This document shows positions 23,498 through 34,287 of a stretch of 64,000 nucleotides of DNA, piece after piece. The stretch's first letter is position 1, and each line of letters starts with the position of its first letter. The position numbers were made by a program, and so were the translations under genes. The stretch spans positions 48,531-112,530 of the forward strand of contig JANQKR010000012.1 in assembly GCA_028281025.1 (NCBI GenBank), read 5' to 3'. A model generated the notes under the pieces. The model did no database searches, was not told the DNA's origin, and saw only the letters and a program-made list of their open reading frames with translations. The DNA is from Croceivirga sp. (GTDB taxonomy: Bacteria; Bacteroidota; Bacteroidia; Flavobacteriales; Flavobacteriaceae).

Positions 23498-26400
23498 CTA
23501 GTTGACCTTGGTCAAAATTTCGTCCAGGTCAACTTTAAAGGAAGACCCTTTCACTGCTCCAAACTGCTTCACATATTCCGCCGGACTGACGCCAAATTCC
23601 TTACTGAAACACTTGGCGAAATACTTTGGATTGCAAAAACCTGTCATATAACCCACTTCTGAAATGTACATATTGTTCTTTTTCAAAAGTTGTGAAGCTC
23701 GTTTCAGTCTTATTTTTTTGATGAAGTTAACCGGAGTTTCGCTTAGGATTGCCTGTAATTTCCTGTAAAGGTTGGCACGACTCATACCCACTTCAGAGGC
23801 GAGATACTCCACACTAAGGGACCCATCTTCCAATGAGTTTTCCACAATCTGTACCAGTTTCTTTATCAACTTTTCATCGTTCGACTCCAATTCAATATCC
23901 GAAGTCTTTACAGAAATGACCTTACTGTATTTATCCTTTAATGTAGCTCTGGAGAACAAGACGTTTTTCACCTTCCATTTCAAAAAATCCGGACTAAAGG
24001 GTTTTTCAATATAGTCGGTAACACCAAGGCTCAGGCATTGGATTTTGGTCTCTTCCGAATCTTTTGCAGTCAACATGAAAATTGGCAGATGGGCCATCTC
24101 TTCATTTTCCTTGATCTTCTTAAGCATGCCGATACCATCTTCCACGGGCATTAGGATATCACTGATGATGAGGTTAGGTTGCTGCTCTTGGGCCATTTGA
24201 TAGCCATCCCTGCCGTTTCCGGCTTCAAGAATGTCAAATTCACTGAACAGTTCTTCCCTCATCATGGTCCTTAGCTCAGGGTTATCATCAACCAATAGGA
24301 TCGTTGGGCGATTATGGAAGGGCTCTTTCTCCCTGTGTACACCGGTTGAGGTTACTTCATCAAAAATCTGATATTCAGATTTCGTTATGATGGACGGTCT
24401 TCTCCCTTTTTCTTCGGAAACAAATTCATTTTCGGCATAATGTTGTTTTTCAATGGGAAGCATAAATGTAAATGTGGTTCTTTTGTTTTCTATACTATCC
24501 AAGGAAATGGTCCCGCCGTGGACCTTTACCAGTTTTTGCACCAGTTCCATTCCAATGCCCGTTCCAGGAACCTGATTTACGGGCATTTTAGTGGATTGAT
24601 AGTAACGGTCAAAAATATGTTCGAGATTTTGGGCCGGTATACCCAAACCATTATCGGTTACATGGCATTCCACATATTTTCCCTGTTTTATTTCTTTTAA
24701 ACTACTTTGCTCCAGATCGACCATTACCATTTTTACCACAATTTTGATCTTACCGTTTTTGGCGGTGTACTTAAAGGCATTGGACAAGAGATTAAAGACT
24801 ATTTTTTCAAGAATTTGTAGATCATAGTAGCCTTTTATTTCCTTTTCACTGCAATCGAACTTGTATTCAATGCCATTGATACTTGCAAAGTCATTAAATG
24901 CTTTTTTAAGATTCTTGATATCTTCCACAATATTGCCCTTCGCCACTTTTAGTCTAAAAGCCCCTACATCATTTTTTCTGATATCCATAATTTGATCGAT
25001 GAGCCTTCCTATACGCAGTGAATTATTATAGATCCTTCTGGCGGTGTTCTCTTGTAATTGGTACCTCCCCTCCCGTATCGCCTTTTCAATGGTTCCCTGT
25101 ATCAGTGTCAATGGCGTCCTAAGCTCATGGGAGATATCGGTAAAAAAGACCATCTTCATTTTATGGTGTTCCTTATCCTTTTGGTGGCTGACCGTTTCGG
25201 CCACAAGATCCTTTTTCATTTGAAACCAGTTTCTGATCAAAACAATTGCACATAAAGTTGCCAAAATGAAAGCCACCACGTAACATAAAATAGCCAGATT
25301 ACTTGCCCAAAAAGGAGGGGTTATCGTAAATTTCAGTACCGCAGGGGCAGGGTTCCATACACCATGACTGTTGGTGCTCTTAACCTTAAAAGTGTAGTCG
25401 CCCGGTTTAAGTCCGTTGTAATTGGTAGTATTGTTACTTGCCGAGGTATAGATCCAATAATCGTGGACTCCCTCCATCATATACGCAAAATGGTTCTTTT
25501 CAGGGGCCGTAAAATCAAGCGAAGTAAAGTCTATGGTAATATCGTTTTCATTATGGGGCAACGTAAGATGGTTACTGAGCAATACGGATTTGTCATATCC
25601 ATTTGCCGTATTTTTTAGGTTATTGGAAGTCCCCAATACTTCAAAATTGGTTATGAGGGTCCTGGCCAATTGCCTATTTTTACTGTATTCACTGGGATTG
25701 ACCTTTGTAATGCTCTCACCGTTGGTAAAATAAATATTTCCCTCGCCGTCTTTTATGTGTTTGTTGAATAGAAATTGGTTTTCGTTGAGTCCGTCCTGAG
25801 AACTAAAATTGGTAAAACTTCGGTTTTCAACATCAAATAATGTAATTCCTTTGACCGTGGCAGCCCAAATATTTCCATTTTGGTCTTTTTCCATTGCGGC
25901 AATGGTCAGGGAATTCAAACCTTCCTTCTTTCCATACACTTCAAAACCTTTTGTTTTGTGATCATAGACATTGATACCTCCACCCCTGGTGCCAATGTAT
26001 ATTTTTCCCTGGCGTTCCAAAAAGCATAATATGGCATTGGAATTTAATCCGTTTGGGTTTTTTGGATAGAAATGTGAAACATTTTCCGCCGTAAGGTCTG
26101 CCACAAAAATGCCCTCGCCACGGGTACCTATCCAAAGGAAGTTTTCCTCATCAAGGTGTAAGGCAGAAACATTGAGGCCCTTCAATTTTTCCATTAAGCC
26201 TTTTTTGAATGCGGATAATGAAACTTCATTGTTTATAATATCAATGCCACCACTCCAAAGACCTACCCAGATTTCATTGGGGTTAATGGCAAGGATATCC
26301 TTTATTCCAACTCTATATTCCTTTATGACCTCAAGAGGTAACGATCCACCCAATTCGGGATTTGCCATTTTTTTTACCGAACTACCGACCCCCACATATA

Positions 26401-27670
26401 AATCTTTGGTGTTGTAGCCCTTTGAGATGACAACTATTTGTCCATTTTCGTTTGCTTTTGTGGTGAAATCGTTCGGGTTTTTAAATTGGGCATGTAGAAT
26501 TTTACCGGCCGCCGTACCAAGGATTATGTTCTGGCCATCGTAAGTACAGAGGGCTGTACCAATGGATTTGCTGGACGATTGGAACTCAATGGTTTCAAAA
26601 ATATCCCCTCCATTTGCCATTTTGAAAACACCATCCGATCCGGCCACCCACAAATTCCCATGGTCATCAAGTGTCAACGATTTGAAGTTTGTTGTACCCA
26701 ACTGGGTCTCATGGTTTGTATAGAGGTTCTTAACCTTTAACTGGTTCGTTTCAGCATTGATTTTAATGATCTCCCTTGCACCCAATACATAATACTCAGA
26801 CTTCTCCGGGTGATATTCCAAATCCATGGGAACGAAATTTTTGTCAACACCCAGGGGTTTCGTGTCCAAAACTTCCAGTCTGCGGTCCCCTTTTCTGTAG
26901 GTCAGGACATGCAATGAATCCCGTGTAAATGCCAGAAATGAATTTTCCCTGTATGGGGCAAGGAAATATGTACGTTCGGTAAAGGAACTATTGGTGAGAT
27001 CACCCTTTTTGTCCATACTCAATATGCCCTGATTGGTCGCAAACCAAATTCTACGGTATATATCTTCAAGAAATGAGTTCATCCTTTTGCTACCTGGCAG
27101 GACCTTAAAGGTTTTGGTGTAGTTATGCTCGGTGTCGAATACAAGACTGTCAATGGCCCTGCTCGGGCGGATCTTCACAAAACCTGTTTTCCAAAGGTTG
27201 GCATAAATCATTCCATCCAAGGTGGCACCAAGGATTTCGGTAGTGTTGTTTTTGTAGAATTCGTGGAACGAATTTTCAAAACGATCGTAAAAAACCAGAT
27301 AGCTTTCGGTACCTATCCACAAGTTTCCATTGTTATCCTCCGCAATGCTGTTAACCGTATTATTAGGGATTGAGCCTTCATTGAAAACGTCATATTGGAA
27401 CTCATTTAAGTTTTGGCCGTCATAGCGATAAAGCCCATTGTTGGTTCCAATCCATAAATAGCCAATCTTATCCAGGTACACTACATTGGCATTAATATTG
27501 AAATCTATACCATCCACTTTCAATCTGGTTAAACTGGAGGTACGTTTTTGACCAGAAGTATGCTGTAATGCAATGAGCAGGACTGACATCAATACCACAA
27601 AATGTTGCAATGAAGCCAAGTAAGAGAGCCTTATGAGCGCCATTCTTTTTTGATTATTTCTAAATTTCAA
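23498..27670 (-). CDS. Hybrid two-component system regulator of the PUL (HTCS)
   Basis: 1390 residues joining sensor, kinase, receiver and AraC-type DNA-binding parts. Order: signal/anchor helix (1-40); two seven-bladed Reg_prop propellers (about 45-700; motifs such as GYLWIGTNNGLYRYDG, NIWAATVKGITLFD); Y_Y_Y domain (about 705-770); membrane helix (about 785-810); HisKA with phospho-His near 848 (FFTDISHELRTPLTLIQG); HATPase (about 950-1065; GLGIPAQNLEHIFDRYY, GTGIGMELV); receiver (about 1125-1245) with phospho-Asp near 1170 (IISDILMPVEDG); AraC helix-turn-helix pair (about 1285-1380). Periplasmic oligosaccharide sensing activates the PUL. Divergent from susC. The start may also be the ATG ten codons in (27643). 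Confidence 0.95.
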   Translation of the reverse strand: MKFRNNQKRMALIRLSYLASLQHFVVLMSVLLIALQHTSGQKRTSSLTRLKVDGIDFNINANVVYLDKIGYLWIGTNNGLYRYDGQNLNEFQYDVFNEGSIPNNTVNSIAEDNNGNLWIGTESYLVFYDRFENSFHEFYKNNTTEILGATLDGMIYANLWKTGFVKIRPSRAIDSLVFDTEHNYTKTFKVLPGSKRMNSFLEDIYRRIWFATNQGILSMDKKGDLTNSSFTERTYFLAPYRENSFLAFTRDSLHVLTYRKGDRRLEVLDTKPLGVDKNFVPMDLEYHPEKSEYYVLGAREIIKINAETNQLKVKNLYTNHETQLGTTNFKSLTLDDHGNLWVAGSDGVFKMANGGDIFETIEFQSSSKSIGTALCTYDGQNIILGTAAGKILHAQFKNPNDFTTKANENGQIVVISKGYNTKDLYVGVGSSVKKMANPELGGSLPLEVIKEYRVGIKDILAINPNEIWVGLWSGGIDIINNEVSLSAFKKGLMEKLKGLNVSALHLDEENFLWIGTRGEGIFVADLTAENVSHFYPKNPNGLNSNAILCFLERQGKIYIGTRGGGINVYDHKTKGFEVYGKKEGLNSLTIAAMEKDQNGNIWAATVKGITLFDVENRSFTNFSSQDGLNENQFLFNKHIKDGEGNIYFTNGESITKVNPSEYSKNRQLARTLITNFEVLGTSNNLKNTANGYDKSVLLSNHLTLPHNENDITIDFTSLDFTAPEKNHFAYMMEGVHDYWIYTSASNNTTNYNGLKPGDYTFKVKSTNSHGVWNPAPAVLKFTITPPFWASNLAILCYVVAFILATLCAIVLIRNWFQMKKDLVAETVSHQKDKEHHKMKMVFFTDISHELRTPLTLIQGTIEKAIREGRYQLQENTARRIYNNSLRIGRLIDQIMDIRKNDVGAFRLKVAKGNIVEDIKNLKKAFNDFASINGIEYKFDCSEKEIKGYYDLQILEKIVFNLLSNAFKYTAKNGKIKIVVKMVMVDLEQSSLKEIKQGKYVECHVTDNGLGIPAQNLEHIFDRYYQSTKMPVNQVPGTGIGMELVQKLVKVHGGTISLDSIENKRTTFTFMLPIEKQHYAENEFVSEEKGRRPSIITKSEYQIFDEVTSTGVHREKEPFHNRPTILLVDDNPELRTMMREELFSEFDILEAGNGRDGYQMAQEQQPNLIISDILMPVEDGIGMLKKIKENEEMAHLPIFMLTAKDSEETKIQCLSLGVTDYIEKPFSPDFLKWKVKNVLFSRATLKDKYSKVISVKTSDIELESNDEKLIKKLVQIVENSLEDGSLSVEYLASEVGMSRANLYRKLQAILSETPVNFIKKIRLKRASQLLKKNNMYISEVGYMTGFCNPKYFAKCFSKEFGVSPAEYVKQFGAVKGSSFKVDLDEILTKVN

Positions 27671-27951
27671 CCTTTATATTTTACTTAAATCTCAAAATAC
27701 AAATGCAATTATTGCCAATATTATGGATAATAATATTTGGAAGCAATACTTGTTCAATTGCTAAATCTAAATAAGGGTATAAGAATGTTGCAGAATATCG
27801 CGTACGGATATTTTTTGACGAAAAAATGGAATTGCGAGACATTAAGCCCCCTCAATTGAGATGTATTGCCCCAATAAGGAAATGGTCTATGCCTAAGTTT
27901 ATCCAAATAAAAACTGACCAAACTAAAATTAACTGAATAACTTTCTAAACA
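27671..27951. promoter_or_regulatory. Regulator/susC divergent promoter region
   Basis: A 281-base AT-rich gap between the HTCS and susC starts. It must hold the susC promoter and the HTCS binding site, but I could not find an exact TAnnTTTG box or an obvious repeated operator in it. Confidence 0.5.
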
Positions 27952-30900
27952 ATGCGATTTTTATTTATTCTATTGGTCTCTGTTTGGTTTTCTGGTACAG
28001 CCCAGCAAACCATTACAGGAACAGTAACAGATGCGTTGGGCACACCTTTGCCGGGTGTGACCATATTGGTCAGTGGTACAACAAACGGTGTCGCCACTGA
28101 TTTTGACGGCAATTACTCCATTTTGGCTTCCCAGGGCAATGTACTTGAATTCTCTTACATTGGATTCGCCCCGCAAACCATAACGGTAGGAGCATCTTCC
28201 ACAATCAACGTTACCCTTCAGGAAGATACACAACAACTTGATGAGGTAGTTATCATTGGTTATGGCACTTCTTCAAAGAAGCGATTGGTCTCTGCGGTAG
28301 CCTCGGTAAAATCGGAAGAGATAGCAAACCAACCCGTCTCCAGGGTAGATCAGGCGTTACAAGGTCGCGCTGCCGGGGTCGAGGTGGTTTCCAATAACGG
28401 TGCTCCCGGAGAGGGCGCAACTATCCGTATTAGGGGTAACAGTTCCATCAACGGAAACAATGACCCCCTATTTGTTGTGGATGGATTTATTGTGGGCACA
28501 GGATTCAACCTAAACAACATTAATATCAATGATATAGAATCCATAGAAATCCTAAAAGACGCCACAGCGCTGGCCATTTATGGTACACGGGGTGCCGCCG
28601 GTGTGGTTCTTATAACTACGAAAAGTGGTACTTCCTTGCCCGTGGGCAAACCCACGTTCACCATAAATTCCTATGTAAGCATGGATCAATTGGCCAATGA
28701 GATAGAGATATTGGGGGGACAGGATTATGTAGATTATCTTAACGAAGCTGGCCAATTTACCCCGGGAACCCCCATAGATGTGAATGGAACACTTGTTCCC
28801 ATAGGCTTCACCGATCCCAGTTTGCCACTACAGTTCGATAATCCCGGGGCAGTACCCACTACGGATTGGATTGATGAAGTAACCACCGCAGGGGTCATTT
28901 ACAACACCGACCTTTCCGTAACGGGAAGAACGGAAAACACAAATTACTACTCTTCCATCAACTATTTTAAGCAAGAGGGATTAATTAAAAACTCCGGTCT
29001 GGAAAGGGTGACTTTTAGGACAAATTTTGATGTTGACATCTCCGAAAGGTTTAAGTTCGGTACACGCCTAAACCTTAGTACATTTAGGAGGGAACGGAAC
29101 AAAGTCAACTTTCAGGGTATAATTTCCAATGTGCTTCCCATCCGGACCATATTCGACGACGAAGGTAATTTCACCGGAACCAATCCCATAAGTGGTTCAC
29201 TACAGCGTAATCCCGTGGCCGATTATCAATTGCGCGTGGACCATGATCTGGTCACCAACATAATTACCAATCTTTACGCAGAATATGAGCTTTTCAAGGA
29301 TTTTAAGTTAAAGACCAGTTTTGGAGCGACCTTTAACTTTTTTAAGAGGAACGAATATCAACCAGGGGCCCTACCAGAGCGAATATTGAACAACAATATC
29401 GGTGGTTTTGGACGTGTACGGACAACCAATACCAAAGATTTGTTGAGTGAGACCACCTTTACCTGGGACAAGAAATTTGGTGATCATTCCGTGAACGTGC
29501 TGGGTGGCTTTACGGCACAACAAATCACCAGTGAAAGCACAGACCAACGTGCCGAAGGCTTCCCAAATGATGTTGTCCAGTTTAACAACCTATCATTGGG
29601 TTCGGATCCCGAAACGTATCAAGTTGGATCAGGGTATAATCAACGTACATTGACCTCCGTGCTGGGTCGTATTACGTACGGCTATAAAGACCGTTATATC
29701 CTGACCTTGGTGGGAAGACAAGATGGTTCCTCGGTCTTTGAGGATGGAAACAAATACGCCTTCTTCCCTTCGGTAGGAGTCGCATGGAACATAGACGAAG
29801 AGAATTTTATGACCGATTTGGAAGTCATGGATAGGCTAAAGTTTAGGGGAAGCTATGGAATAGTAGGGGAACAGGGAGTGACCCCATACAATTCCTTTGA
29901 TTTGTTCAATCCTACGTTCAATTATTTTAATGAAGCTTTGGTTCCTGCGGTTGTCCTGGCCAATCCTGGGACAAATGGGTTGACCTGGGAAACCACAAAG
30001 CAATTGGATCTGGGTCTGGAAATGGGTTTGTTCAACAATCGAATATCATTTGAAGCAGGGTACTACAAAAGAACTACGGAAGACTTGCTACTGTTTAGGG
30101 ATTTACCAAACACAGCGGGAAACCGAATTTTAGAGAATGTAGGTAGCGTTGAAAACCGTGGATTTGAATTTTTGTTGGACACCAAAAACATCAGCAATGA
30201 AAATTTCAGTTGGAACACTACATTCACGTTGACGTCCAATGACAGCGAAGTATTGGATATTGGGGATGAGGAATTCATTAACCTGCAATCTACCGGTAAT
30301 CAAGGTGGCCCATCGGCAAGGTTAATTCCGGGGGAAGCATTTCCTTCCTTTGTGGGAGCAGAGTATTTGGGTACCTATAAGACCCCTCAGGAAATTATAG
30401 ATGACAATGCCGTGGGAAGGGCCTTTTTGGGGAGTCCCCGTTATCGGGATGTCAATGGGGATGGGACAATAAATCAAGAAGACTTTTCTGTGATAGGCAG
30501 CCCACAACCTGACTTTTTTGGAGGCCTCAGAAACAATTTTTCCTGGAAGGGATTGAACCTGGACGTCTTCTTTCAATATTCCTTTGGCGCAGAAATATTC
30601 AACATAGTCACACAAAGATCCCTATTTGGAAGGGGCGATGAAAATGTTGACCCAAGGGTTTTGAACCGATGGCGGGAAGGTATTGATGAAACCTCGGACA
30701 TTCCCAGGGCAGGAACCTCTACCAGCCTATTCAATCCAAACAGTACGGCCAATATAGAAGATGGTTCCTTTGTACGATTGCGAACGGTAACCTTATCGTA
30801 TGACATTCCCCTGAAAAAAGCCCGTTTGGATACTCTTTTTAAGGGCATAAATGTATACGTAACGGGTAGAAACCTTTTATTGTTCTCGGACTTCACACTG

Positions 30901-31032
30901 GGCGATCCCGAAGTAAACAATTTCACTTCGGCGAGCACCAATAATCAATTTGGAGGTGTTTCACAAGGTTTTGCAGCCGGGGCCTATCCGTATGCAACAA
31001 GCATATTAACTGGTGTAAGAATGGAATTTTAA
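27952..31032 (+). CDS. susC: SusC-like TonB-dependent outer-membrane glycan transporter
   Basis: 1026 residues with a short signal peptide. An N-terminal carboxypeptidase-regulatory-like domain (about 19-95: TITGTVTDALGTPLPGVTI, DGNYSI) is followed by DEVVIIGYGTSSKK, the SusC-specific junction, then the plug (about 110-225; IRIRGNSSINGNNDPLFVVDG, SIEILKDATALAIYGTRGA) and the beta-barrel, ending in a terminal Phe (RMEF). Imports sulfated oligosaccharides across the outer membrane using TonB energy. The partner SusD starts 10 bases after its stop. First gene of the plus-strand PUL operon. Confidence 0.95.
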   Translation: MRFLFILLVSVWFSGTAQQTITGTVTDALGTPLPGVTILVSGTTNGVATDFDGNYSILASQGNVLEFSYIGFAPQTITVGASSTINVTLQEDTQQLDEVVIIGYGTSSKKRLVSAVASVKSEEIANQPVSRVDQALQGRAAGVEVVSNNGAPGEGATIRIRGNSSINGNNDPLFVVDGFIVGTGFNLNNININDIESIEILKDATALAIYGTRGAAGVVLITTKSGTSLPVGKPTFTINSYVSMDQLANEIEILGGQDYVDYLNEAGQFTPGTPIDVNGTLVPIGFTDPSLPLQFDNPGAVPTTDWIDEVTTAGVIYNTDLSVTGRTENTNYYSSINYFKQEGLIKNSGLERVTFRTNFDVDISERFKFGTRLNLSTFRRERNKVNFQGIISNVLPIRTIFDDEGNFTGTNPISGSLQRNPVADYQLRVDHDLVTNIITNLYAEYELFKDFKLKTSFGATFNFFKRNEYQPGALPERILNNNIGGFGRVRTTNTKDLLSETTFTWDKKFGDHSVNVLGGFTAQQITSESTDQRAEGFPNDVVQFNNLSLGSDPETYQVGSGYNQRTLTSVLGRITYGYKDRYILTLVGRQDGSSVFEDGNKYAFFPSVGVAWNIDEENFMTDLEVMDRLKFRGSYGIVGEQGVTPYNSFDLFNPTFNYFNEALVPAVVLANPGTNGLTWETTKQLDLGLEMGLFNNRISFEAGYYKRTTEDLLLFRDLPNTAGNRILENVGSVENRGFEFLLDTKNISNENFSWNTTFTLTSNDSEVLDIGDEEFINLQSTGNQGGPSARLIPGEAFPSFVGAEYLGTYKTPQEIIDDNAVGRAFLGSPRYRDVNGDGTINQEDFSVIGSPQPDFFGGLRNNFSWKGLNLDVFFQYSFGAEIFNIVTQRSLFGRGDENVDPRVLNRWREGIDETSDIPRAGTSTSLFNPNSTANIEDGSFVRLRTVTLSYDIPLKKARLDTLFKGINVYVTGRNLLLFSDFTLGDPEVNNFTSASTNNQFGGVSQGFAAGAYPYATSILTGVRMEF

Positions 31033-31042
31033 AAAAACAGCA

Positions 31043-32596
31043 ATGAAAAACAGAATATTTATTGTATCAATTTGCACAGTCATGGTGGTACTTTTTGGCT
31101 GTGAAAGTTTTTTGGAAGAGGATTTGCGCGATCAGATTTCCGTAGAAAACTTTTTTAACAACGACCAAGAGGCCCTATTGTCTGCCAATGGGCTCTATCG
31201 CATTCTACGTAGAGGGACCTTATATAGAACAAGGGGGTTGGATAATTACTATGTCAACGGTGCGGATGAGGTTGGCCCAAGTCGTAATGTAAATGGTCAA
31301 ATACACAATTATTTGATTCAAGAAGGTGTCTCCGATGGAAATGGCACCTGGGGAGCACTGTATGAAATTGTGCGCAATGCCTCCTTGAACATTTCCAATA
31401 TCGAAGGCAATGAAAACCTTTCCGAGGAAATTAGGAATCAAACATTGGGTGAGTCCCTGTTTATACGTGCATTGGCTTATTTTCATTTGACCAACCTATG
31501 GGGGGATGTTCCCTATTTTACGGAATTGCTGCCCTTGGAAGACTTGGGAACATTGGAACGTTCACCCCGAGATCAAATACGTAGCGCTATGAAATCGGAT
31601 TTGGAGCGTGCTTTTGATTTACTACCCAGTCAACCTACCCTTGGCCGCGCCTCAAAATGGGCTGCAGAAGCCCTCAGGGCAAAGTACCATCTTTTTGATA
31701 GGGAATGGGCAGAAGCAAAAGCGGCTTGTGACAACATCATCAATAATTCCCCTCATCGCCTTTTAGATGATTTTGCCGCAGTATTTGACCAAACAGATTT
31801 GGAAAATCAGTATAATGATGAGCAAATTTTTGTAGTTGATTTTACCACTGATCCCGTAGATGGCTTTAACGACGGCTCCACACAACGCACTGATGATTAC
31901 AACCCTAGATTGCGTGACGAGCCCAGTAATCGTAACGAACGGCCCGGAGGTGATGGAACACCGGCCAGGTGGCAACTGCTTTCTGCAGATTTACAGGCCA
32001 TTGGGCAGGATATGACCGGGTTTGGCTGGGCCATTCCCCTTCCAGAACTGGCGGATAGGGATAACTGGGATCCGGACGATTTGCGCTATGAGGCTACCAT
32101 AGTCACTGAATATCTGGGATATGAGTTAAGTTTCCCCTACTTCCGTAAAAACTGGAACCTTAACAATACCTCCCCCAGACAAAACCATCATGAAAATTAT
32201 GTGGTTTTTCGATTGGCCGATATTTACCTTATGGCGGCAGAGGCCGAAAATGAAATAAGTGGCCCAGGCGCAGCTTATCCGTATGTTAACAGGGTACGGG
32301 AACGCGCTTTTGAACCGGACGAACCATGGTCCGGAATGAGTCAACAAGAATTTAGGGAAGCCATGTACGATGAACGTAAGTTTGAATTATGTACCGAAGG
32401 CTATCGAAGAATGGACCTGATTCGCTGGGGGATTCTTTTGGAGACCGTGCGCAACGTGCAGCACAGGCCCTGGAACAATCCGGCAGATAATATTCAACCC
32501 TATCATGTACTGTTACCAATACCTCAGGAGGAGCTTATCCTAAATCCAAACCTATTGAATACGGACCCAACAAACAATGGATACCGGGGAGGTTAA
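31043..32596 (+). CDS. susD: SusD-like outer-membrane glycan-binding lipoprotein
   Basis: 517 residues with a lipobox ending at Cys20 (VVLFGCESFLEE, acidic residues after the Cys as in surface lipoproteins). The TPR-type helical core is recognisable from VENFFNNDQEALLSANGLY, GESLFIRALAYFHLTNLWG, RASKWAAEALRAKYHLF, YVVFRLADIYLMAAEAENE and FELCTEGYRRMDLIRWG. It closes over the extracellular mouth of the SusC pore and captures the oligosaccharide. It shares the transcript with susC and is followed 30 bases later by a sulfatase gene. Confidence 0.95.
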   Translation: MKNRIFIVSICTVMVVLFGCESFLEEDLRDQISVENFFNNDQEALLSANGLYRILRRGTLYRTRGLDNYYVNGADEVGPSRNVNGQIHNYLIQEGVSDGNGTWGALYEIVRNASLNISNIEGNENLSEEIRNQTLGESLFIRALAYFHLTNLWGDVPYFTELLPLEDLGTLERSPRDQIRSAMKSDLERAFDLLPSQPTLGRASKWAAEALRAKYHLFDREWAEAKAACDNIINNSPHRLLDDFAAVFDQTDLENQYNDEQIFVVDFTTDPVDGFNDGSTQRTDDYNPRLRDEPSNRNERPGGDGTPARWQLLSADLQAIGQDMTGFGWAIPLPELADRDNWDPDDLRYEATIVTEYLGYELSFPYFRKNWNLNNTSPRQNHHENYVVFRLADIYLMAAEAENEISGPGAAYPYVNRVRERAFEPDEPWSGMSQQEFREAMYDERKFELCTEGYRRMDLIRWGILLETVRNVQHRPWNNPADNIQPYHVLLPIPQEELILNPNLLNTDPTNNGYRGG

Positions 32597-32626
32597 TTCT
32601 TGGGGAGCTAAAAGGCATACGTTTAA

Positions 32627-34108
32627 ATGAAGGAAGTTAGTAAAATTGGTCTTGGCTGCATACTATTGCTAGCGGTATGGGCTTGCAATGTAAAGGTCAA
32701 GGACAAAAACACCGGAGCGAAAGCATCCAAATCGGAATCCAATAAACCAAATATCATTTACATTTTAGCCGATGACCTTGGCTATGGAGATATTGGAGTC
32801 TATGGGCAACAGAAATTTAAGACACCCAATATTGATAAGCTGGCCAAAGACGGTATGTTGTTCACCCAACATTATTCCGGTAGTACGGTATGTGCCCCTT
32901 CCCGTTCCACCCTAATGACCGGTATGCATACGGGGCATACGGTGGTGCGTGGCAATAAGGAAATAAGACCCGAGGGGCAATACCCAATTCCAGATAGCAC
33001 CCACACCATTGCCGAAGCTTTAAAAACCCAAGGGTATGTAACCGGAATTTTTGGAAAATGGGGTTTGGGCTATCCAGGATCCGAAGGCGATCCCATGAAC
33101 CAGGGTTTCGATACCTTTTTTGGCTACAACTGCCAGCGCCTGGGCCATAATTATTATCCAAGACATTTATGGTCCAATGCAGATTCATTGCCCATTAAAG
33201 AAAATCAAGGACAGCAAAAAGGTGTATATGCCCCCGAGTTGATACACCAAAAGACCTTGCAATTTATTGACGACCATAAGAATAGGCCATTCTTCCTTTA
33301 CGTTGCCACAATCATTCCGCACGCAGAATTGGCTGCACCGGAATACCTCATGCAAAAACATCGAGGAAAATACCCTCCGGAAACAGCCTTTGAAGGTTAT
33401 GATAAAGGGCCTGAATACCGCCAAGGCCCTTATGAGTCCCAAAAAGAGCCCAATGCTACATTTGCGGCTATGATGGACTTACTGGACCGGCAGGTTGGCG
33501 AGATTGTCCAAAAACTGGAAGATCTGGGGTTGACCGAAAATACCTTATTGGTTTTCACCTCTGACAATGGACCGCACCAAGAAGGTGGTGCCAATCCGGA
33601 ATATTTTAACAGCAATGCCAATCTAAAAGGCTATAAACGCGATTTATACGAGGGAGGCATTCGTGTACCAATGATCGCAAAATGGCCGGGAACCATTAGG
33701 CCCGGTTCCACTACAGATCATATATCGGCATTTTGGGATGTTTTTCCAACAGTGGTAGAGTTGGCCGGTGGTCAGCCATCAGAAGGTTTGGATGGCATTT
33801 CAATATTGCCCACCTTGATGGGAGACTCCGGAGAACAGGAAAAACATGACTATTTGTATTGGGAATTTCACGAAAAGGGGGGCAGGCAAGCGATACGAAA
33901 AGGGAAATGGAAAGCAGTGAAATACAATGTTTTTAATGGGGATTCCGAATTGGAGTTGTACGACCTGTCAGAAGACATCCAAGAAGAAGAGAATGTGGCG
34001 GAACTCCATCCCGACATTGTTGCGGAAATGGAGCAAATACTGCAGGATGCCAGAACACCTTCATCGGTATTTAAGTTTAGTCAGAAAACATATTTAAACA
34101 GCAAGTAA
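32627..34108 (+). CDS. S1 sulfatase (arylsulfatase A-like) lipoprotein
   Basis: 493 residues. A lipobox ends at Cys20 (LLLAVWACNV). Metal site IIYILADDLGYGDIGVYG, formylglycine motif STVCAPSRSTLMTG (Cys89), FGKWGLG and VFTSDNGPHQEGG. The MHTGHTVVRGN insert after the active-site helix marks the common arylsulfatase A-like subgroup of S1. It desulfates imported oligosaccharides in the periplasm. It ends 40 bases before a MITE-like repeat (34148-34280) that separates it from the next hydrolase gene. Confidence 0.9.
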   Translation: MKEVSKIGLGCILLLAVWACNVKVKDKNTGAKASKSESNKPNIIYILADDLGYGDIGVYGQQKFKTPNIDKLAKDGMLFTQHYSGSTVCAPSRSTLMTGMHTGHTVVRGNKEIRPEGQYPIPDSTHTIAEALKTQGYVTGIFGKWGLGYPGSEGDPMNQGFDTFFGYNCQRLGHNYYPRHLWSNADSLPIKENQGQQKGVYAPELIHQKTLQFIDDHKNRPFFLYVATIIPHAELAAPEYLMQKHRGKYPPETAFEGYDKGPEYRQGPYESQKEPNATFAAMMDLLDRQVGEIVQKLEDLGLTENTLLVFTSDNGPHQEGGANPEYFNSNANLKGYKRDLYEGGIRVPMIAKWPGTIRPGSTTDHISAFWDVFPTVVELAGGQPSEGLDGISILPTLMGDSGEQEKHDYLYWEFHEKGGRQAIRKGKWKAVKYNVFNGDSELELYDLSEDIQEEENVAELHPDIVAEMEQILQDARTPSSVFKFSQKTYLNSK

Positions 34109-34147
34109 AATTTAAGTTTAGTTAATTTGAGTTAGTTCTACTAATGA

Positions 34148-34280
34148 AGGGAGCTGTCTAAAAAGAGTATTTTGTCGGTTCGAGCGCAGTCGAAAACTTA
34201 TCATAGTTCCGATTGTCAAATACATCTCTACTGCCCTCGATGTGACCAATGCGCGTAGGACTTTTTGGACAGCCCTTTTT
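34148..34280. repeat. MITE-like palindromic repeat, copy 2 (inverted)
   Basis: The reverse complement aligns along its length with the element at 10238-10377, sharing blocks such as CGCATTGGTCACATCGAG and CGACTGCGCTCGAACCGACA. The ends are imperfect inverted repeats (AGCTGTCTAAAAAG / CTTTTTGGACAGCC). It sits inside the susCD transcription unit, directly before a hydrolase gene, so it may attenuate or process the transcript. Confidence 0.75.
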
Positions 34281-34287
34281 TCTAAAG